DNA of 64,000 nt from Lathyrus oleraceus (GCF_024323335.1 NC_066585.1:339885346-339949345), one strand, 5' to 3'; positions 1 to 12,487 are shown, numbered from the stretch's first letter. Program-made: numbers and translations. Notes: a model not told the origin generated them from the sequence alone.

Positions 1-981
1 TTGATGTCTAGCTTGAGATCCTTGAATTTCCTTCATTTGTTGTGGAAGTTTGGACATTTGTTGAGTGAGTAACTCCACTTGTTGAGAAAGTAACTTGTTT
101 TGGGCAAGAATAGCATCATTGGTGTTTAATTCAAGAACTCCCAGTTTCCTTTGTGAAGGACTACGATCATTTTGACTTTGACGATCATTGAGTGTCATCC
201 AGTCAATAATGACCTTCGCCTCTTCGGCGTTCTTTGACATAAGAGAGCCACCCGCGGTGGCATCCAAAAGTGTTTTGTGAGTCGATTAGAGCCCATTTAG
301 AAAAATGTGGATTTGAGTGAGTTCATCAAAACCATGGCCTTTGCATTTTCTCAACATTGACTTGAATCTTTCCCAAACCTCGTTAAGAGACTCGTTGCTC
401 CCTTGAGTGAATACCGCAATAGCCGTTTTGGCTTCCATAAATCGGGATTGAGGAAAATATCTTTCTAGAAACTTTTCTTCTAATAAATTCCAATCCGTCA
501 TCACTCTTGGTGCTTGATCAAGATACCACTCTTTTGCCTTCCCCACTAAGGAATGTGGGAACATTCTCTTGAATAATGCTTCTTCACCCGCTTCCTCTAT
601 TCCCGTAGAACCCGCAATCTCATAGAATTTTATGAGATGGGTATACGGATCTTTATGGTCCATTCCGGTGAATGGATTTGCATAAAGGAGTTGGAGGATT
701 CCAGTTTTCATCTCCGTGTTCCTTCCACCACAAGTAAATTGGGAATTCCGCCTTGGACTATTGCCGGACATTTCGGTAGGAGCTTCATCCGTCGTGTTTC
801 CTTCACAAGTTTCTACACCCACTTCTTCAATTTTAACAAGTGAAGAAGTAGATGCTTCTTCTCTCCGGTTCCTCTCTTCGGCTAGTTTCCTTCTTCTTCG
901 TGTTTTGCTATTGAGCTTTCGAAGTGTTCTTCCAATTTCGGGATCGAATTGAAATTGCTCCTCGGTAGCCTTTCCTCGCAT
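1..981 (-). pseudogene. gag: Athila-A gag, interrupted by a stop
   Basis: Gag forms the virus-like particle of the retrotransposon in the cytoplasm. The protein starts MRGKATEEQF at 981, the same start context as Athila-C gag. An arginine-rich N-terminal segment (about residues 24-40) precedes the retrotransposon gag domain (about 105-231) with the motifs GKAKEWYLDQ and LRKCKGHGFDEL. At 286-288 an in-frame TAA ends the frame where Athila-C has Gln, a CAA-to-TAA transition. Beyond it the same frame continues with recognisable gag sequence (KTLLDAT and onwards) to the window edge. It is therefore a nonsense-inactivated gag, not a truncated one. The zinc-knuckle region lies outside the window. 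Confidence 0.85.
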
Positions 982-1091
982 GCACTAGAATCTACAAAAC
1001 TAACAAACCAAGTGAAATACAAGAGTGATAGTAGTAAAATAAAAAACTTAGAACAATGAATTATTGCAATGCTTGCAATATCGAACACCAA

Positions 1092-1109
1092 TCCCCGGCA
1101 ACGGCGCCA
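1092..1109 (-). other. Athila-A primer binding site (tRNA-Asp type)
   Basis: On the minus strand TGGCGCCGTTGCCGGGGA lies three bases inside the LTR end. It is complementary to the 3' end of plant tRNA-Asp (GTC), the primer used by Athila elements. The identical site occurs in Athila-C. Confidence 0.9.
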
Positions 1110-1112
1110 ATT

Positions 1113-2322
1113 TGTTGAAAAGTATATTTCTGGCAAATATTTTTATATCGTATCCACAGAGATTGGTTGATAATACCGCCGTTCTATAATTTCAATTGTT
1201 GTAAGTTTGAAAAGTAACCAAGTTGTTTTTGAGTGAGTAGTTATCTCTTAATTAAATTGACACTAAGACAATGAAATTAGTTTTAATCAAATATAAAAGG
1301 CTTGCCAAGATTGGAGTTCACTATCCCAATTTCTTATGATTCCTTAGTGACAACTATATGGATTCAAGATTATTGACAATATTCAAGTATCCTCTCAATA
1401 ACATTTATTTTTAAATGAGATTGTGATAATCACTATATTAATCTTTAGACGGTTTCTCCACCTAACTATTAATATAACAATCTTTAATGTTTGATACAAA
1501 AGAAGAGTAGTGTATAAATCTATTTCTACAATTTATTCACTACTTGAAAGCATATTTTATGTCAAGACTTGAATAACCTTTCTCAATAATAACTCAAATC
1601 TGAATATTCAAAATAGGTTAAAAATATCAATCATTACATCAATAATCTTTTGTCACATACAAGAGTCAATAGGAATACATAATCAATAAGGGATAGCTAC
1701 TACCTCCAATCTTGACAAAGTGGGGGTTTTAGCTCCTCATCACCATGTTTGACAGCAAATGGAATACACAAAATAGCATATGTTTTTCTTCTCCAAAACT
1801 TGTGATAATAATTCTCCTTTTCTCCCATTGTTTGTTTTAAAGAGTTCAAACTTTCCCTAATAATCTCCTTTTGGTCTAAAACATAAAATTAATCTCAAAA
1901 TGTTCTAAAACTGTCACACTTAAGTTGGGTTCAAAACATAACAAGTGGCCCAAACCAAATAAGAAGCTTGTTGTCTTCGCAGGGTTCGCGGCGCCAACAA
2001 AGGTCGCAGCACGAACTGAAGGAAGTTCAGCTTCTTTGCCTTGCAAGCTTCCTTCACATCATTTCTTCCAAGCTTTGTTCTTCAAATGCTTCCAAAATTC
2101 CCATCAAACTCCTTCCAAATTATGCTCATGCAATCCAATGCTCTCTTGTCCATAATTTCTACAAAACTAACAAATAAGTGAAATATCTACTCAAAACATA
2201 ATTAAATTAAACTTAATTGCATATTTACTAAATTGTGAGAATAAAAGTGTGTACTTTAATAAGAAAATGGTTAAAGAGACCAATAATAATATATGAAAAG
2301 TAGTGATAATTGGTCCCTAACA
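1113..2322 (-). repeat. Athila-A 5' LTR (1210 bp)
   Basis: The LTR runs from TGTTGAAAAG to CCCTAACA on the plus strand, so the 5'-TG...CA-3' rule holds on both strands. The Athila-B LTR at 34250-35454 has the same termini, similar length and clear similarity throughout, so both belong to one family. It contains a GC-rich patch near 1975-2030 with TTCGC/GCGAA-like words in otherwise AT-rich sequence. Short ORFs inside it look like chance. Confidence 0.88.
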
Positions 2323-3559
2323 GTTATACGGTTAGCGGGCCCAGTCTCGTATTCATCTGATAAAGCTGTGTCGTATCAGTATAATACTACAATGGTAGAA
2401 GGTGGTCAAGAGGTCCCGTTACCTACGACTAGCTCTGTGGTGAGCATTATTGATGTTACCAAGGTGACCCGCAGTGGTCGTGTGTTTGGGTCGGTGTTCC
2501 CAAAGGATAAGGAAGAATCAGTTGTTGTAAAGAAGGTGGAAGTGCCTGTTGTATATCCAGTTGGTGTTTCAAAGGGTAAGTCTGGTGAATCTAGCAATTT
2601 GAAAGCTAACAATGATGATGGGGTACTTCAGTTAATCAAGAGAAGTGAGTTCAATGTGGTGGAGCAGCTGCTCCAAACCCCCTCAAAAATTCTAGTGTTG
2701 TCTCTACTCATGAATTCTGAAGCATACAGAGAAGCACTGCAGAGAGTTCTGGAACAAGCTTTTGTAGAACATGATGTTACAGTGATCAATTTGATCATAT
2801 CATGGATAACATCACTTCGTGCAATAATCTTAGCTTTTGTGATGAAGAACTCCCCGAGGAAGGTAGAAATCATAATCTGGTTTTGCATATTTCTATGAAT
2901 TGCAAAGAGGATGCTTTGTCAAATGTGCTGGTTGACACCGGGTCGTCACTGAATGTGCTGCCGAAAAAGATAGGTCTGAGTGATTTTCAAATTACTTTTC
3001 AAGTAATGGATATCCATCCGGCCTACAGTTGCTTGTTGGAAAGACCATGGATCCATGAGGCAGGAGCTGTTACCTCCACATTGCACCAAAAACTCAAATT
3101 TGTGAAAAATGGAAAGCTTGTGATTGTTGGTGGGGAGAAGGCGTTGTTGGTTAGCGACTTGTCATCTTTCTCTTATGTTGAAGCTGAGGAGGAGGTTGGA
3201 ACTCCATTCCAGGACTTATCTATTACTGCTGAAAAGAGATTTGGGGTACCTATGTCCTTATTCAAAGATGCCAAGAAGATTGTAGAAGAAGGCAATGTTG
3301 ATCAGTGGGGGCGCATGGTAGAGGTCTCCAACAACAAAGGCAGAACCGGTTTGGGGTTCTAGAAAGGTTCATCAACTGCAAGGTCTGAATATATGCAACT
3401 TAGCTTCTGTGGCGGAGGGTTCATTCATGGCAATGAACAACACTTAGATGTTGTGCTAGAGGATGAAGAAGGGGAAGACTACACCAATTTTGTGACACAT
3501 GGAAAGGCTTGCAACAATTGGACTGCTGTTGATATTCCTGTTATTTTGCATCGATCTAA
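2323..3559 (+). pseudogene. Tat-A gag C-terminus and aspartic protease, frameshifted
   Basis: The retroviral-type aspartic protease matures the gag-pol polyprotein inside the particle. The active-site motif VDTGSS is at about 2931-2948, followed by LNVLPK. Further on come the typical Ogre segments FQITFQVMD, CLLERPWIHEAGAV and STLHQKLKFV. The region upstream contains the Ogre linker SGRVFG. The reading frame shifts near 2780-2800 and is stopped at 3362, though recognisable sequence in other frames continues to about 3559. The stretch between the active site and FQITF is shorter than expected for the family, suggesting a small internal deletion. The start is lost at the Athila-A junction. Confidence 0.8.
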
Positions 3560-3815
3560 GTAATTGCTTTTATATGTTTTTAAAATCCTTCTCATATGCC
3601 TAAGGGAGAAGAGAACATTGTTTGGGCATTTTCAATTTGATCATTAATAAAATTATTTCTATTCATCCACATCTATGATGTTTTGTTTTTACTTTTTTCT
3701 TTATTCTGAAAATGGTAATCATAAAAAACATAAATAAACAATATAATTGTCCATCTGCATAATATTTGGTCATAAATTCACTTCTCTAAAATCAAAATAT
3801 CAAATCATTATGCAG
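3560..3815 (+). other. Candidate Ogre-type intron between protease and RT
   Basis: An AT-rich stretch with no coding similarity separates protease from the RT-RNase H ORF. It starts at a GT (3560, TCTAAG|TAATTG context) and ends in TTATGCAG just before the coding restart at 3816. Ogre elements are known to carry a spliced intron at this place. The boundaries are my reading; the donor is weak. Confidence 0.55.
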
Positions 3816-5261
3816 GTTGGTTCCTAACCCCATTGAATACAATTATCCTTCTCCTTCTCCAAGTTTTGAATTCCCTCTGTTTGAAGCCGAAGAGGAAAGT
3901 GATGTAGAAGTGAGTGATGAATTATCTCGTCTTCTTGAGCAAGATGAAAAGACCACTCATTCGTGTGAAGAGCAGATTGAGTTAGTCAACTTGGGTTCCG
4001 AGGATGATGTGAAGGAAGTCAAGATTGGGTCTCGCCTGTGTCCAGATGTCAAGAAAGGGTTGATTGATCTTCTTCGAGAGTATTCATATGTGTTTGCTTG
4101 GTCCTATCAAGACATGCCTAGTTTAGATTCTGAGATTGTGGAGCATAAATTATCGTTGAAGCCAGAATGCTCGCCAGTCAAGCAGAAGTTGAGAAGAACG
4201 CATCCTGATATGGCTGTGTCGACTATAGAGATTTGAATAAAGCCAGTCCGAAAGATGATTTCCCTCTGCCACACATTGATATGTTGGTACACAATACTGC
4301 TAAATTCAAAGTCTTTTCGTTTATGGATGGGTTTTCCTGATATAAACATATCAAGATGGCACCGAAAGATATGGAGAAGACCACATTCATTACACCTTGG
4401 GGAACATTCTGTTATAGAGTGATGTCTTTCGGTTTAAAGAATGCTAGTGCAACTTACCAAAGAGAAATGACTACTCTTTTTTTATGATATGATGCATAAA
4501 GAGATTGAAGTATATGTCGATGGCATGATTGCTAAATCAATGGATGAAGAGGAACATGTTGAGCATTTGTTGAAGCTTTTCCAGCGTTTGAGGAAATATA
4601 AACTCCGCTTGAATCCCAATAAGTGTACTTTTGGTGTTCGTTCTGGTAGGTTGTTAGGGTTTATTGTCAGCGAGAAGGGTATCGAAGTTGATCCTGCCAA
4701 GGTCAAAGCAATACAAGAGATGCCTGCGCCCAAAACTGAGAAGTAAGTCAGAGGTTTTCTCGGCCGCTTGAATTATATCTCTAGATTCATTTCCCACATG
4801 ACTGCCACATGTGCGCCTATATTCAAGCTTCTTTGGAAAGATCAGTCTTGTGATTGGACCGAAGACTTCCAGAAAGCTTTTGACAGTATCAAGGAATATC
4901 TTCTTGAACCTTCGATTTTGTCTCCACCCGTTGAAGGAAGACCATTGATCATGTATCTGACTGTGCTTGATGAGAGTATGGGTTGCGTTCTTGGTCAGCA
5001 AGATGAGACTGGAAAGAAAGAATTTTCAATTTACTACCTCGGTAAGAAGTTCACCGACTGTGAGACTCGATATTCTATGCTTAAGAAAAATTATTGCGCA
5101 TTGGCTTGGGCTGCTAAGCGTCTGCGTCAGTATATGTTGAATCATACCACTTGGTTGATATCCAAAATGGATCCGATCAAGTATATATTTGAAAAGCCTG
5201 CTTTAACTAGGAGGATTGCCCGTTGGCAGATGTAACTTCTCTAATAAGCTATCTTACCAAT
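3816..5261 (+). pseudogene. Tat-A reverse transcriptase and RNase H, broken, with altered catalytic box
   Basis: RT copies the element RNA into DNA and RNase H removes the RNA strand. Order seen: acidic linker (3817-4100), RT entry segment (FAWSYQDMP, about 4095), RT core in another frame (4240-4480: FSFMDGFS, FGLKNASATYQ), RT C-terminal half (4489-4746), and RNase H (4768-5235: QQDETGKKE, ETRYSMLKKNYCALAWA). The lesions are a deletion/frameshift near 4210, stops near 4340 and 4483, and a stop near 4743. The catalytic YVDD box reads YVDG at 4513-4524, so an essential aspartate is lost. The RNase H C-terminus decays at the junction with the LTR near 5240. Confidence 0.85.
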
Positions 5262-8200
5262 TGATCAAATTTCTCAAGGGATGCTTCAAAATTCATCATA
5301 TTATGCATATATGATCTACCATGAGCCAAGAAAGTCCAAAGAATTGAAGGTTAGCAAGTTGGTTGATGGTGGTTGGCAAATGAATTCATCTGATCACCAT
5401 ATGAAAATGATTACAAGATCAAAGTTACTCTCAAGGATATTACAAACAACTTTATGTTTATACCTAGAGTTATTTTTGCTTGGAAAATCATTTTCTATGT
5501 TGAAACATTATAGGTCATTTTGTTTAAACCCTAATTTGAAAGTCAACTTCCCAAGGCCATAACTTGCTCAATTTGTATGAGATGAAAGATTTCCAAGTTG
5601 CACAATCAAATTCAAGATGTCTACTTCAACTTTTATGTTTGGAGTGAGAGCTAATTCAACTTTTATGAGCATGTGATATGAGGTTACATTATAGGTCATT
5701 TTTTACCTATACCATTGAACAAGTGATTTTTCCAAACTTCAAATATGAATAACTCTATCATTCAAAATCCAAATGACATGAAATTTGTGACCATTTTGAA
5801 GGTCTTTGAAAGAGATACAACTTTGATGAAGGCATTTTTCTCATTTGAAGCTCACATAAAAAGTTAAGCAAGGTGGAATATTGAGATATATGGCTTGACA
5901 CTTAGAAAAAAATTCAACATGTTGAAATTTCCAAACTTCCACCTCAAAATTCTCCATGTTCCAAGCTCCAAATGAAAATGTGTTGAACATCAAACTTGTT
6001 CCCCTTGATCTAAGCTTTCCAAATAACCCAAGTTCATGCATTTTGGATGAGGTTTGTTAGGTCTACGCATGGCTTTAACAGGGCTGCATAATTGAAAAGA
6101 ATCAAACTTCAAAACTTCAGTTCACTTTGCCTTGCCAATCAAGCTTCCATTCAGACTTCAATTGGAATCATTTTGGACCTTTTTGCATTGCATCATGGGC
6201 ATGTACATGCCCATTCAATCGTGCCATCAACATTGCTAACAGATTTTTGAAGTGTGCAAATATCATTCTTTCATGCTATAAATACATGACCTCTGTGCTC
6301 ATTTGAATCACACCTTGCGCGCCAGGATCCAAAGCCTTGCAACCTCTCTAATCACTTCCTGCTAGCTTCTTAAGTGTGATCAGATCGTGTATGGAGCAAG
6401 CAATATCAAGAACTGCATAGCATTGAAGGTAATTTTTAGAAAACTTCATCTCTTCGTTTCTCACTCAATTCTACTCAATTATCTTGGATCTTTGGTTGTC
6501 TAAAGTCTTACCAATGTAGGCAAGAAGATTGAGTTGCTTAGAGGTCAAATCGAAGCAACTCAGTTGACACACCTCAAAATTCAACTCCTCATATCTTTCT
6601 ATATATGTGGAGTTAGTTAAAATTGAGGTCAGATTCGTGCTTTACGCTATTTTTTTCATTCAGATCATGTCCTCCCTTTTCATTTTCTTGATGGTGATGA
6701 GTGAACCAGTCCGGCCAGGGTCATCGGAGAAGATGACCGGCCTTTGGACTCCGGCAATACGTTGGAAGTGTTCAGAGCCATTGATTTGTTTTAAAATGTT
6801 TTAATCTCATGCGTCCATTGTGATTACCAAGCCTATGTCGCGTTGACTGCAGTGCATCATGGAACGCGCGTTCAAGGCCACTTGATCTGCCACCTCAATT
6901 AATGAGGGAGATCAAGTGGCTCACGTTTTTTCACATTTTCTGATTTTTGTTTTATTCCTTTTATTTTCATTAATTCATATTAATTTTAATATTGATCCAA
7001 AAAATATGAGAGTTTCACGAAAAAATTTCAAATAAATCCCTCTTTCATATTCTGAATTAAAATTATTTTTTGGATCATTATTAATATTTTTATGATTTAA
7101 TTGATTTTGTGATTATTTTTAATTGTTTAAAAATACTTCCAAGTCTTTAAAAATTCTGAAATTTTTTCTCCAAGGTCCTTTGACCTTGTTTGACCTATGA
7201 TAAATCTCATGATCATTTCTTTGGTGTTTTGATGAGGTTTTAGGAATTTGACAAACCATATTTAACTTAAATGCCTTATTTTAGTATTTTTAATTTGAAT
7301 AAATGCCAATTAATTGTGTTGACCAATTGTGATGACTTGTTTGAGTTTTACTCTTGTTGTTGGGCATTGGCCAATGTTGATTTGACTTTGTTAAGTTAAT
7401 ATTATTGGATTTAGGGGATTGATGGAACGTACATTCCATCTCCCAAAATGAATGGATGATATTAATTTGGTAAAAGTCCTCCTTTGACCAATTTGAGTTT
7501 TGATCCATTCCCCTCCCTCTTCATCTCATTCCCTTTCTTTATGCATCCATCTCATTTGGCCTATGATATATCAAAAGTCCTAAAGCTAGTTGAATGAAAA
7601 ATCAACATAAGTATGGATGATATTAGGCCACCTCTTTTTGCATATTCTTTTTGTATGTGGTATGTTTCATGAGCATAGTCCATTATACTATGTGTCTAAC
7701 ATGCATTAACACCAAAATTCTATTGTCCAACCTCAAATAGTTATGACTTCTACATAAGTCCAATTACGATTGCTTAACATAGCGCTAAATTTGTGACACA
7801 AAAGGCATAGCATTCTAGTTAGTGAGATTCTAAGTCTCCCCTCTTTCATGGCATTGTGTGGAAACTTGGGCTTTTTTCCTTCCTTTGTAAGATGGCTTGG
7901 TTCAAGGATTCATGCTTGTGATAAGTGGGTTGAGTGTTCTCCAAAATATGACTTAAAAATGAAAAGCAAAAGCAAAACAGTACTAACTTCTAACTCATTA
8001 ACAACTAACTTTTAATTTCAAGCCATTTACTTTAATGTCATTTAATTTTAGCCTTTATTCATTTTCCATTATTCATATCATTCTAATTGTTTATGTTAAT
8101 GCAATTTTCACTTTGTCCATTTGGACCATATTGTGTGATATATCTTGTTTGTGTATACTTTGCTTGTTTGTGTGGTCTTTTACCATTAATATACATAATA

Positions 8201-9249
8201 ACAACAAAAACCTTAAAAAACTTTTGTGTGGACTGTTGGCTTGATCTTGGACAAATGGACTTAGAACTTAGGCAACATTCCTATGCTAAAGGACTTGGCC
8301 AATGCCAACTTTCTGTGAAACCAAGTGCTTGCAATTTGAGACTTCATCTGATACATCATTCAAGATCCATCTGAGTTGATCTGCAACATGATTATTATGA
8401 AGTTGTTATTTTGAACCTATGACTTGTGGAATTCGTCTGTTATATGGGCTAATCTGAAGAAGATCATGGAGTGGCTAAGCTTGGATGTGGCTATCTTTAT
8501 TTGATGCATTGCTCTTCAAGATAATATAATTGTGCATTTATGTTGCTTAATTCTAAATGTCCAAGGGAATTATGGGTTTCTATTGACATTCTTGTCTATT
8601 GGATTGCTACCCATTGGTCAGATCTTTTCAACTCTTAACTTTTAATTTTATGCATAGGATTGGTCTCTTCATCTTCTCCCCGTTTCTTTAATTTCAAAAT
8701 CTCTCCCTCCCTTTTCAAAATCTTCTTTGATTGAACTTATTTTGTTCTAAACTTTGACCACTTTGCAAAAAGATAGAAACTTTGGCCTTATGCCATTGCA
8801 TTTTCAAACTTCTTTTCTTAAATCAAATTTGTAAATAAACTTAACTATACTTGACTTAAACTTTCAGAAAAGCCAAAAAGAACTAACTCATTTAAACCAT
8901 TTTCAGACCTTTTGTGGCTTTCAAACTTAATTTTTGTTAAAAGCAATGCATCCACTTTGAAATTTGTATCACGAACTACGAGGTTTTGATCCCTAATACA
9001 TATGCACACAAAAAGGGCTCCCTAGGAGTACCTAGGACACTTTGGGTGCTAACACCTTCCCTCTGTGTAACCAACCCCCTTACCTGTAATCTCTGACATT
9101 TTACTAGTTTTGATTTGAAAACTTCTTACTTTTGTGTTTTGTTCGTACTTTTTCCCTTTTCCTTTGGAAACAATAAAAGTGTGGTGGTGACTCTTGTTAT
9201 TTGATCTCTAGCTTATCCCTAGCTTGATGATCATGAATTTACCGCTACA
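5262..9249 (+). repeat. Tat-A 3' LTR, 5'-truncated (about 4 kb)
   Basis: From about 5262 the sequence is similar to Tat-B from about 16020 onward. Shared blocks include the phrase CATTATAGGTCATTTT, the TATA region, the TACGATTGCTTAACATA block near 7765, and a conserved end block (about 9041-9205). The LTR ends CGCTACA at 9249. The two copies are clearly diverged, so they represent different subfamilies or old insertions. Open frames inside (for example near 8087-8374) lack recognisable domains and are most likely chance. Confidence 0.78.
6277..6284 (+). promoter_or_regulatory. TATA box of Tat-A LTR
   Basis: TATAAATA in the context ATGCTATAAATAC lies about 1 kb into the truncated LTR and matches the position of the Tat-B TATA at 17080. 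It would mark the U3/R start for element transcription. Confidence 0.6.
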
Positions 9250-12012
9250 GAAAGAATAAGACTTACCAAATCAGACTCTCTTATCTAGAGGATAAAAATA
9301 TTAAATGTATAATGTCTGCTAATAAAGAGCAATGGGTATGGAATAGACGTTTGGGACATGTTAGCATGAGAAGGATTTCTCAGCTAAATAAGCTATGGAT
9401 TAGTCAGAGGCTTACCCAACCTGAAGTTCACTTCAGATTCTCTTTGTGAAGCATGTCAGAAATGCATGTTTTCTAAAACATCTTTCAAAGCGAAAATCGT
9501 TCTTTCTACCTCTAGACCGTTAAAACTTCTGCACATTGATTTGTTTGGACCAGTGAAAACGGCCTCTATCAATGGAAAGAAGTATGGATTAGTCATCATT
9601 GTTGACTATAGTCGTTGGACAATGGTAAAGTTCTTGAAACAAAAAGGATGAGTCACATTCTGTGTTCTCTACTTTCTGCTCACTAGTGCAAATACAAATG
9701 AACTGCAAAATAGTCAGAGTCAGAAGTGATCATGGTGGCGAATTTGAAAATAAATATTTTAAAAATATTTTTGATTCAAATGGCATTTCCCATGATTTCT
9801 CCTGTCCTATAAATCCATGGGAAAATGGAGTCTTAGAAAGGAAGAATAGAACTTTGCAAGAAATGGCTCGCACCATGATTCAAGAAACTGACATGGCTAA
9901 GCATTTCTGGGCAGAAGCAGTTAACACAACATGTTATATTCAGAACAGGATTTCTATTAGACTTATTATGGGTAAGGCTCCTTATGAATTGTGGAAGAAC
10001 AGAAAGCCCAACATTTCCTATTTTCACCCTTTTGGATGTGAATGCTTTATGTTGAACACTAAAGAGAATCTTGGCAAGTTTGATTCCAAAGCACAAAGTT
10101 ATTTACTGTTAGGATGTTTTGAATACTCCAAAGGCTACAGAATATTTAACACTGAAACACAAATTATTGAAGAATTAATTCATGTTAGATTCAATGATAA
10201 TCTTGACCATGAAAAGTCAAAGCTATTTGAAAAATTTGCAGATTTAAAGATCAATCTTTCAGAATCCAAGGATACTGATTCTAGAGAAAAAGACTCAGAA
10301 GGAAAAGATAAATAATCTGAAGCAAATGACTCAGATAAGACTCAACCAGAAGTTATCATTGGTCCAACTCATCAGAAGAAGAGTATATCAAGAACCCCTC
10401 ATTCTAAAGAACTGATTCTGGGAGATAAAAATGCTCCAGTCAGAACAAGATCTTCATTCAAACCTTCTGAAGATACTCTTCTAGGTTTGGTATCTCTGAT
10501 AGAACCCATATTTATTGATGAAGCTCTTTTGGATAATCAATGGATTATGGCTATGTAAGAGGAATTGAATCAATTCACCGGAAACGACGTTTGGGTCTTA
10601 TTCAGAAACCAAAGGGTTTCCATGTCATTGGAACCAAACAAGTTAAATAAGAAGGGCGAGGTTGTCAGAAACAAGGCTCGACTGGTAGCACAAGGTTATA
10701 GTCAGCAAGAAGGTATAGACTATACAGAAAGTTTTGCTCTATTTTCTAGGTTAGAGTTTATTCGTCTTTTAATTTCATTTATAGTCAATCATAAAATCAT
10801 CCTTTATCGGATGGATGTTAAGAGTGAATTATTAAATGGACATATTTCTGAATAAGTGTATGTGCATCAACCTCCTGGTTTTGAAATCTCTCAAAATCTT
10901 GACTTTGTTTTTAAACTGAAAAAGTCGTTATATGGTCTGAAACAAGCTCTTAGAGCTTGAAATGATAGACTAAGTAACTTCCTTTTGGAAAATAATTTTA
11001 CCAGAGGGAAAGTGGACACAACTCTCTTCTATAAAACCTTTAAGAATGATATTCTGGTTGTGCAAATTTATGTTGGTGATATTATTTTTGTTTTTGCTAA
11101 TGCTTCGGTGTGCAAGGATTTTGCTACGTCAATGCAAGCAGAATTTGAAATGAGTCTGATGGGAGAACTCAAGTTCTTTCTGGGAATCCAAATTGATCAA
11201 TGTTTAGAAGGAACGTACATTCATCAAAGCAAATATACAAAGGAACTTCTAAAAAGTTTAACTTATCATAATGCAAGCAAGCAAAGACTTCAATGCATCC
11301 TACATGTATTCTAGAGAAAGAAGAGGTAAGCAGTCAGGTAAATCAGAAACTATTCAGAGGTATGATTGGCTCTCTCCTTTATCTAACCACTTCTAGACCT
11401 AATATTTTATTTAGTGTCTACTTATGTGCTCGCTTCCAATCAGATCCTAGAGAAACTCATTTAACTATTGTTAAGAGAATATTTAGGAATCTTAAAGGTA
11501 CTATTAACCTTGGTTTGTTTTATAGAAAATCAAGTGAATACAAATTAGTAGGCTATTGTAATGTTTACTATGCTGGAGACAGAATAGAAAGAAAAAGTAC
11601 TTCTGGAAGTTGTTAATTTCTGGGAGACAATTTGTTCTCATGGTCCAGCAAGATATAGTTAACAATTGCGCTTTCAACAAGCAAAGTGGGATATATTGCA
11701 GCTTCTGGGTGTAGCACTCAGATACTTTGGATGAAGAGTCAGTTGGAAGATTATCAGATATTTGAGAGTAACATTCCTATTCTTTGTGATAATACTTCTG
11801 TTATTTGTTTATCTAAGAATCCTATCTTGCATTCTAGGGCTAAGCATATTGAAATTAAACATCCTTTTTTATGTGACTATGTTCAGAAGGCTATTTTTTA
11901 TCTAAAATTTCTTGATACAGACCATCAATGGGATGATATCTTTACAAAACCCCTTGCTGAAGATAGATTTGTTTTCATTCTGAAAAACTTATTTATGGGT
12001 TTTTGTCCATAA
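9250..12012 (+). pseudogene. pol: SIRE pol: integrase, RT, RNase H, multiply disrupted
   Basis: Order: GAG-pre-integrase zinc segment (about 9340-9470, LGHVSMRR then CEACQKC), integrase core (9520-10100, HIDLFGP then RVRSDHGGEF then ENGVLERKNRT, so the DDE acidic residues are visible), RT (10565-11314, RLVAQGYSQQEGIDY, RMDVKS, KKSLYGLKQA) and RNase H (11293-12012, DNTSVICLSKNP, RAKHIEIKHPF). It is broken by frameshifts near 9415, 9655 and 11300 and by stops near 10314, 10557, 10855, 10960 and 11614. The RT box reads YVGD at 11069-11080 instead of YVDD. The N-terminal part was separated by the Tat-A insertion at 9249/9250. Confidence 0.9.
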
Positions 12013-12487
12013 TGAAAAGATATAATTCAGAATGTTTAATTCTTAAGAACTCTAGATTAGATTATGAGAATATTTTATGTTGACTCTGAAACATAAGCTT
12101 TCTGAAGTAAGGAAGTTTCATGAGTCAGAAAGGTTCTGATCAGAAGTAACCTTACCGATTTGTCTTCCAGATTCTGAACAGTTATTGCATTAAATGATTG
12201 TCATATCGTTTGAGTTCGTGTGATTCTACGTGGTGACATCTATCCCACTTTTTTAGCATGCGTGATAAAAGCGTGACACATTGAGTTTCACAATTCTTGG
12301 ATTTAGGTTAAACTCTTACACTTCCCCCTATGACTGTGTATTTTCACCTTGTCATCATTGCAAAAAAATATATATAAACCCACTTCAGTCACATTTTCAC
12401 ACTACGCGCACAATATTCCCACACTTTCAGTTTTCAAACTAAAACACCCCTCTCTACAACTATTCTTCATCTCTTTAATCTTCAACA

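Larger units (their letters stand above)
1..2322 (-). mobile_element. Athila-A: partial Ty3/gypsy Athila-type retrotransposon (5' LTR plus gag)
   Basis: Read on the minus strand, this is the 5' end of an element: LTR (1113-2322), tRNA-Asp-type primer site, leader, then gag, running off the left edge. The order LTR, primer site, gag shows the LTR is the 5' one. Its outer end (2322/2323) abuts Ogre/Tat coding sequence, so it inserted into Tat-A. The target duplication cannot be confirmed because the other end is outside the window; the 5 bases after the LTR are GTTAT. The gag N-terminus matches that of Athila-C in this window, which supports the lineage call. Confidence 0.88.
2323..9249 (+). 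mobile_element. Tat-A: broken Ogre/Tat-type Ty3/gypsy element (protease to RNase H, then 3' LTR)
   Basis: The internal region encodes Ogre-like gag end, protease, RT and RNase H on the plus strand. It joins near 5240-5262 directly to an LTR body. Integrase, the 3' UTR and roughly the first 470 bp of the LTR are missing, judged against Tat-B. The LTR ends CGCTACA at 9249, as Tat-B does at 27877, and SIRE pol starts at the next base. Tat-A therefore inserted into the SIRE element, and its 5' part lies to the left beyond Athila-A. Linking the coding region to this LTR is an inference from order and lineage. Confidence 0.75.

Noticed and set aside
8087..8374. A 95-codon ORF with a hydrophobic N-terminus
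   Set aside because: It lies in the Tat-A LTR, is AT-driven and not kept in Tat-B.
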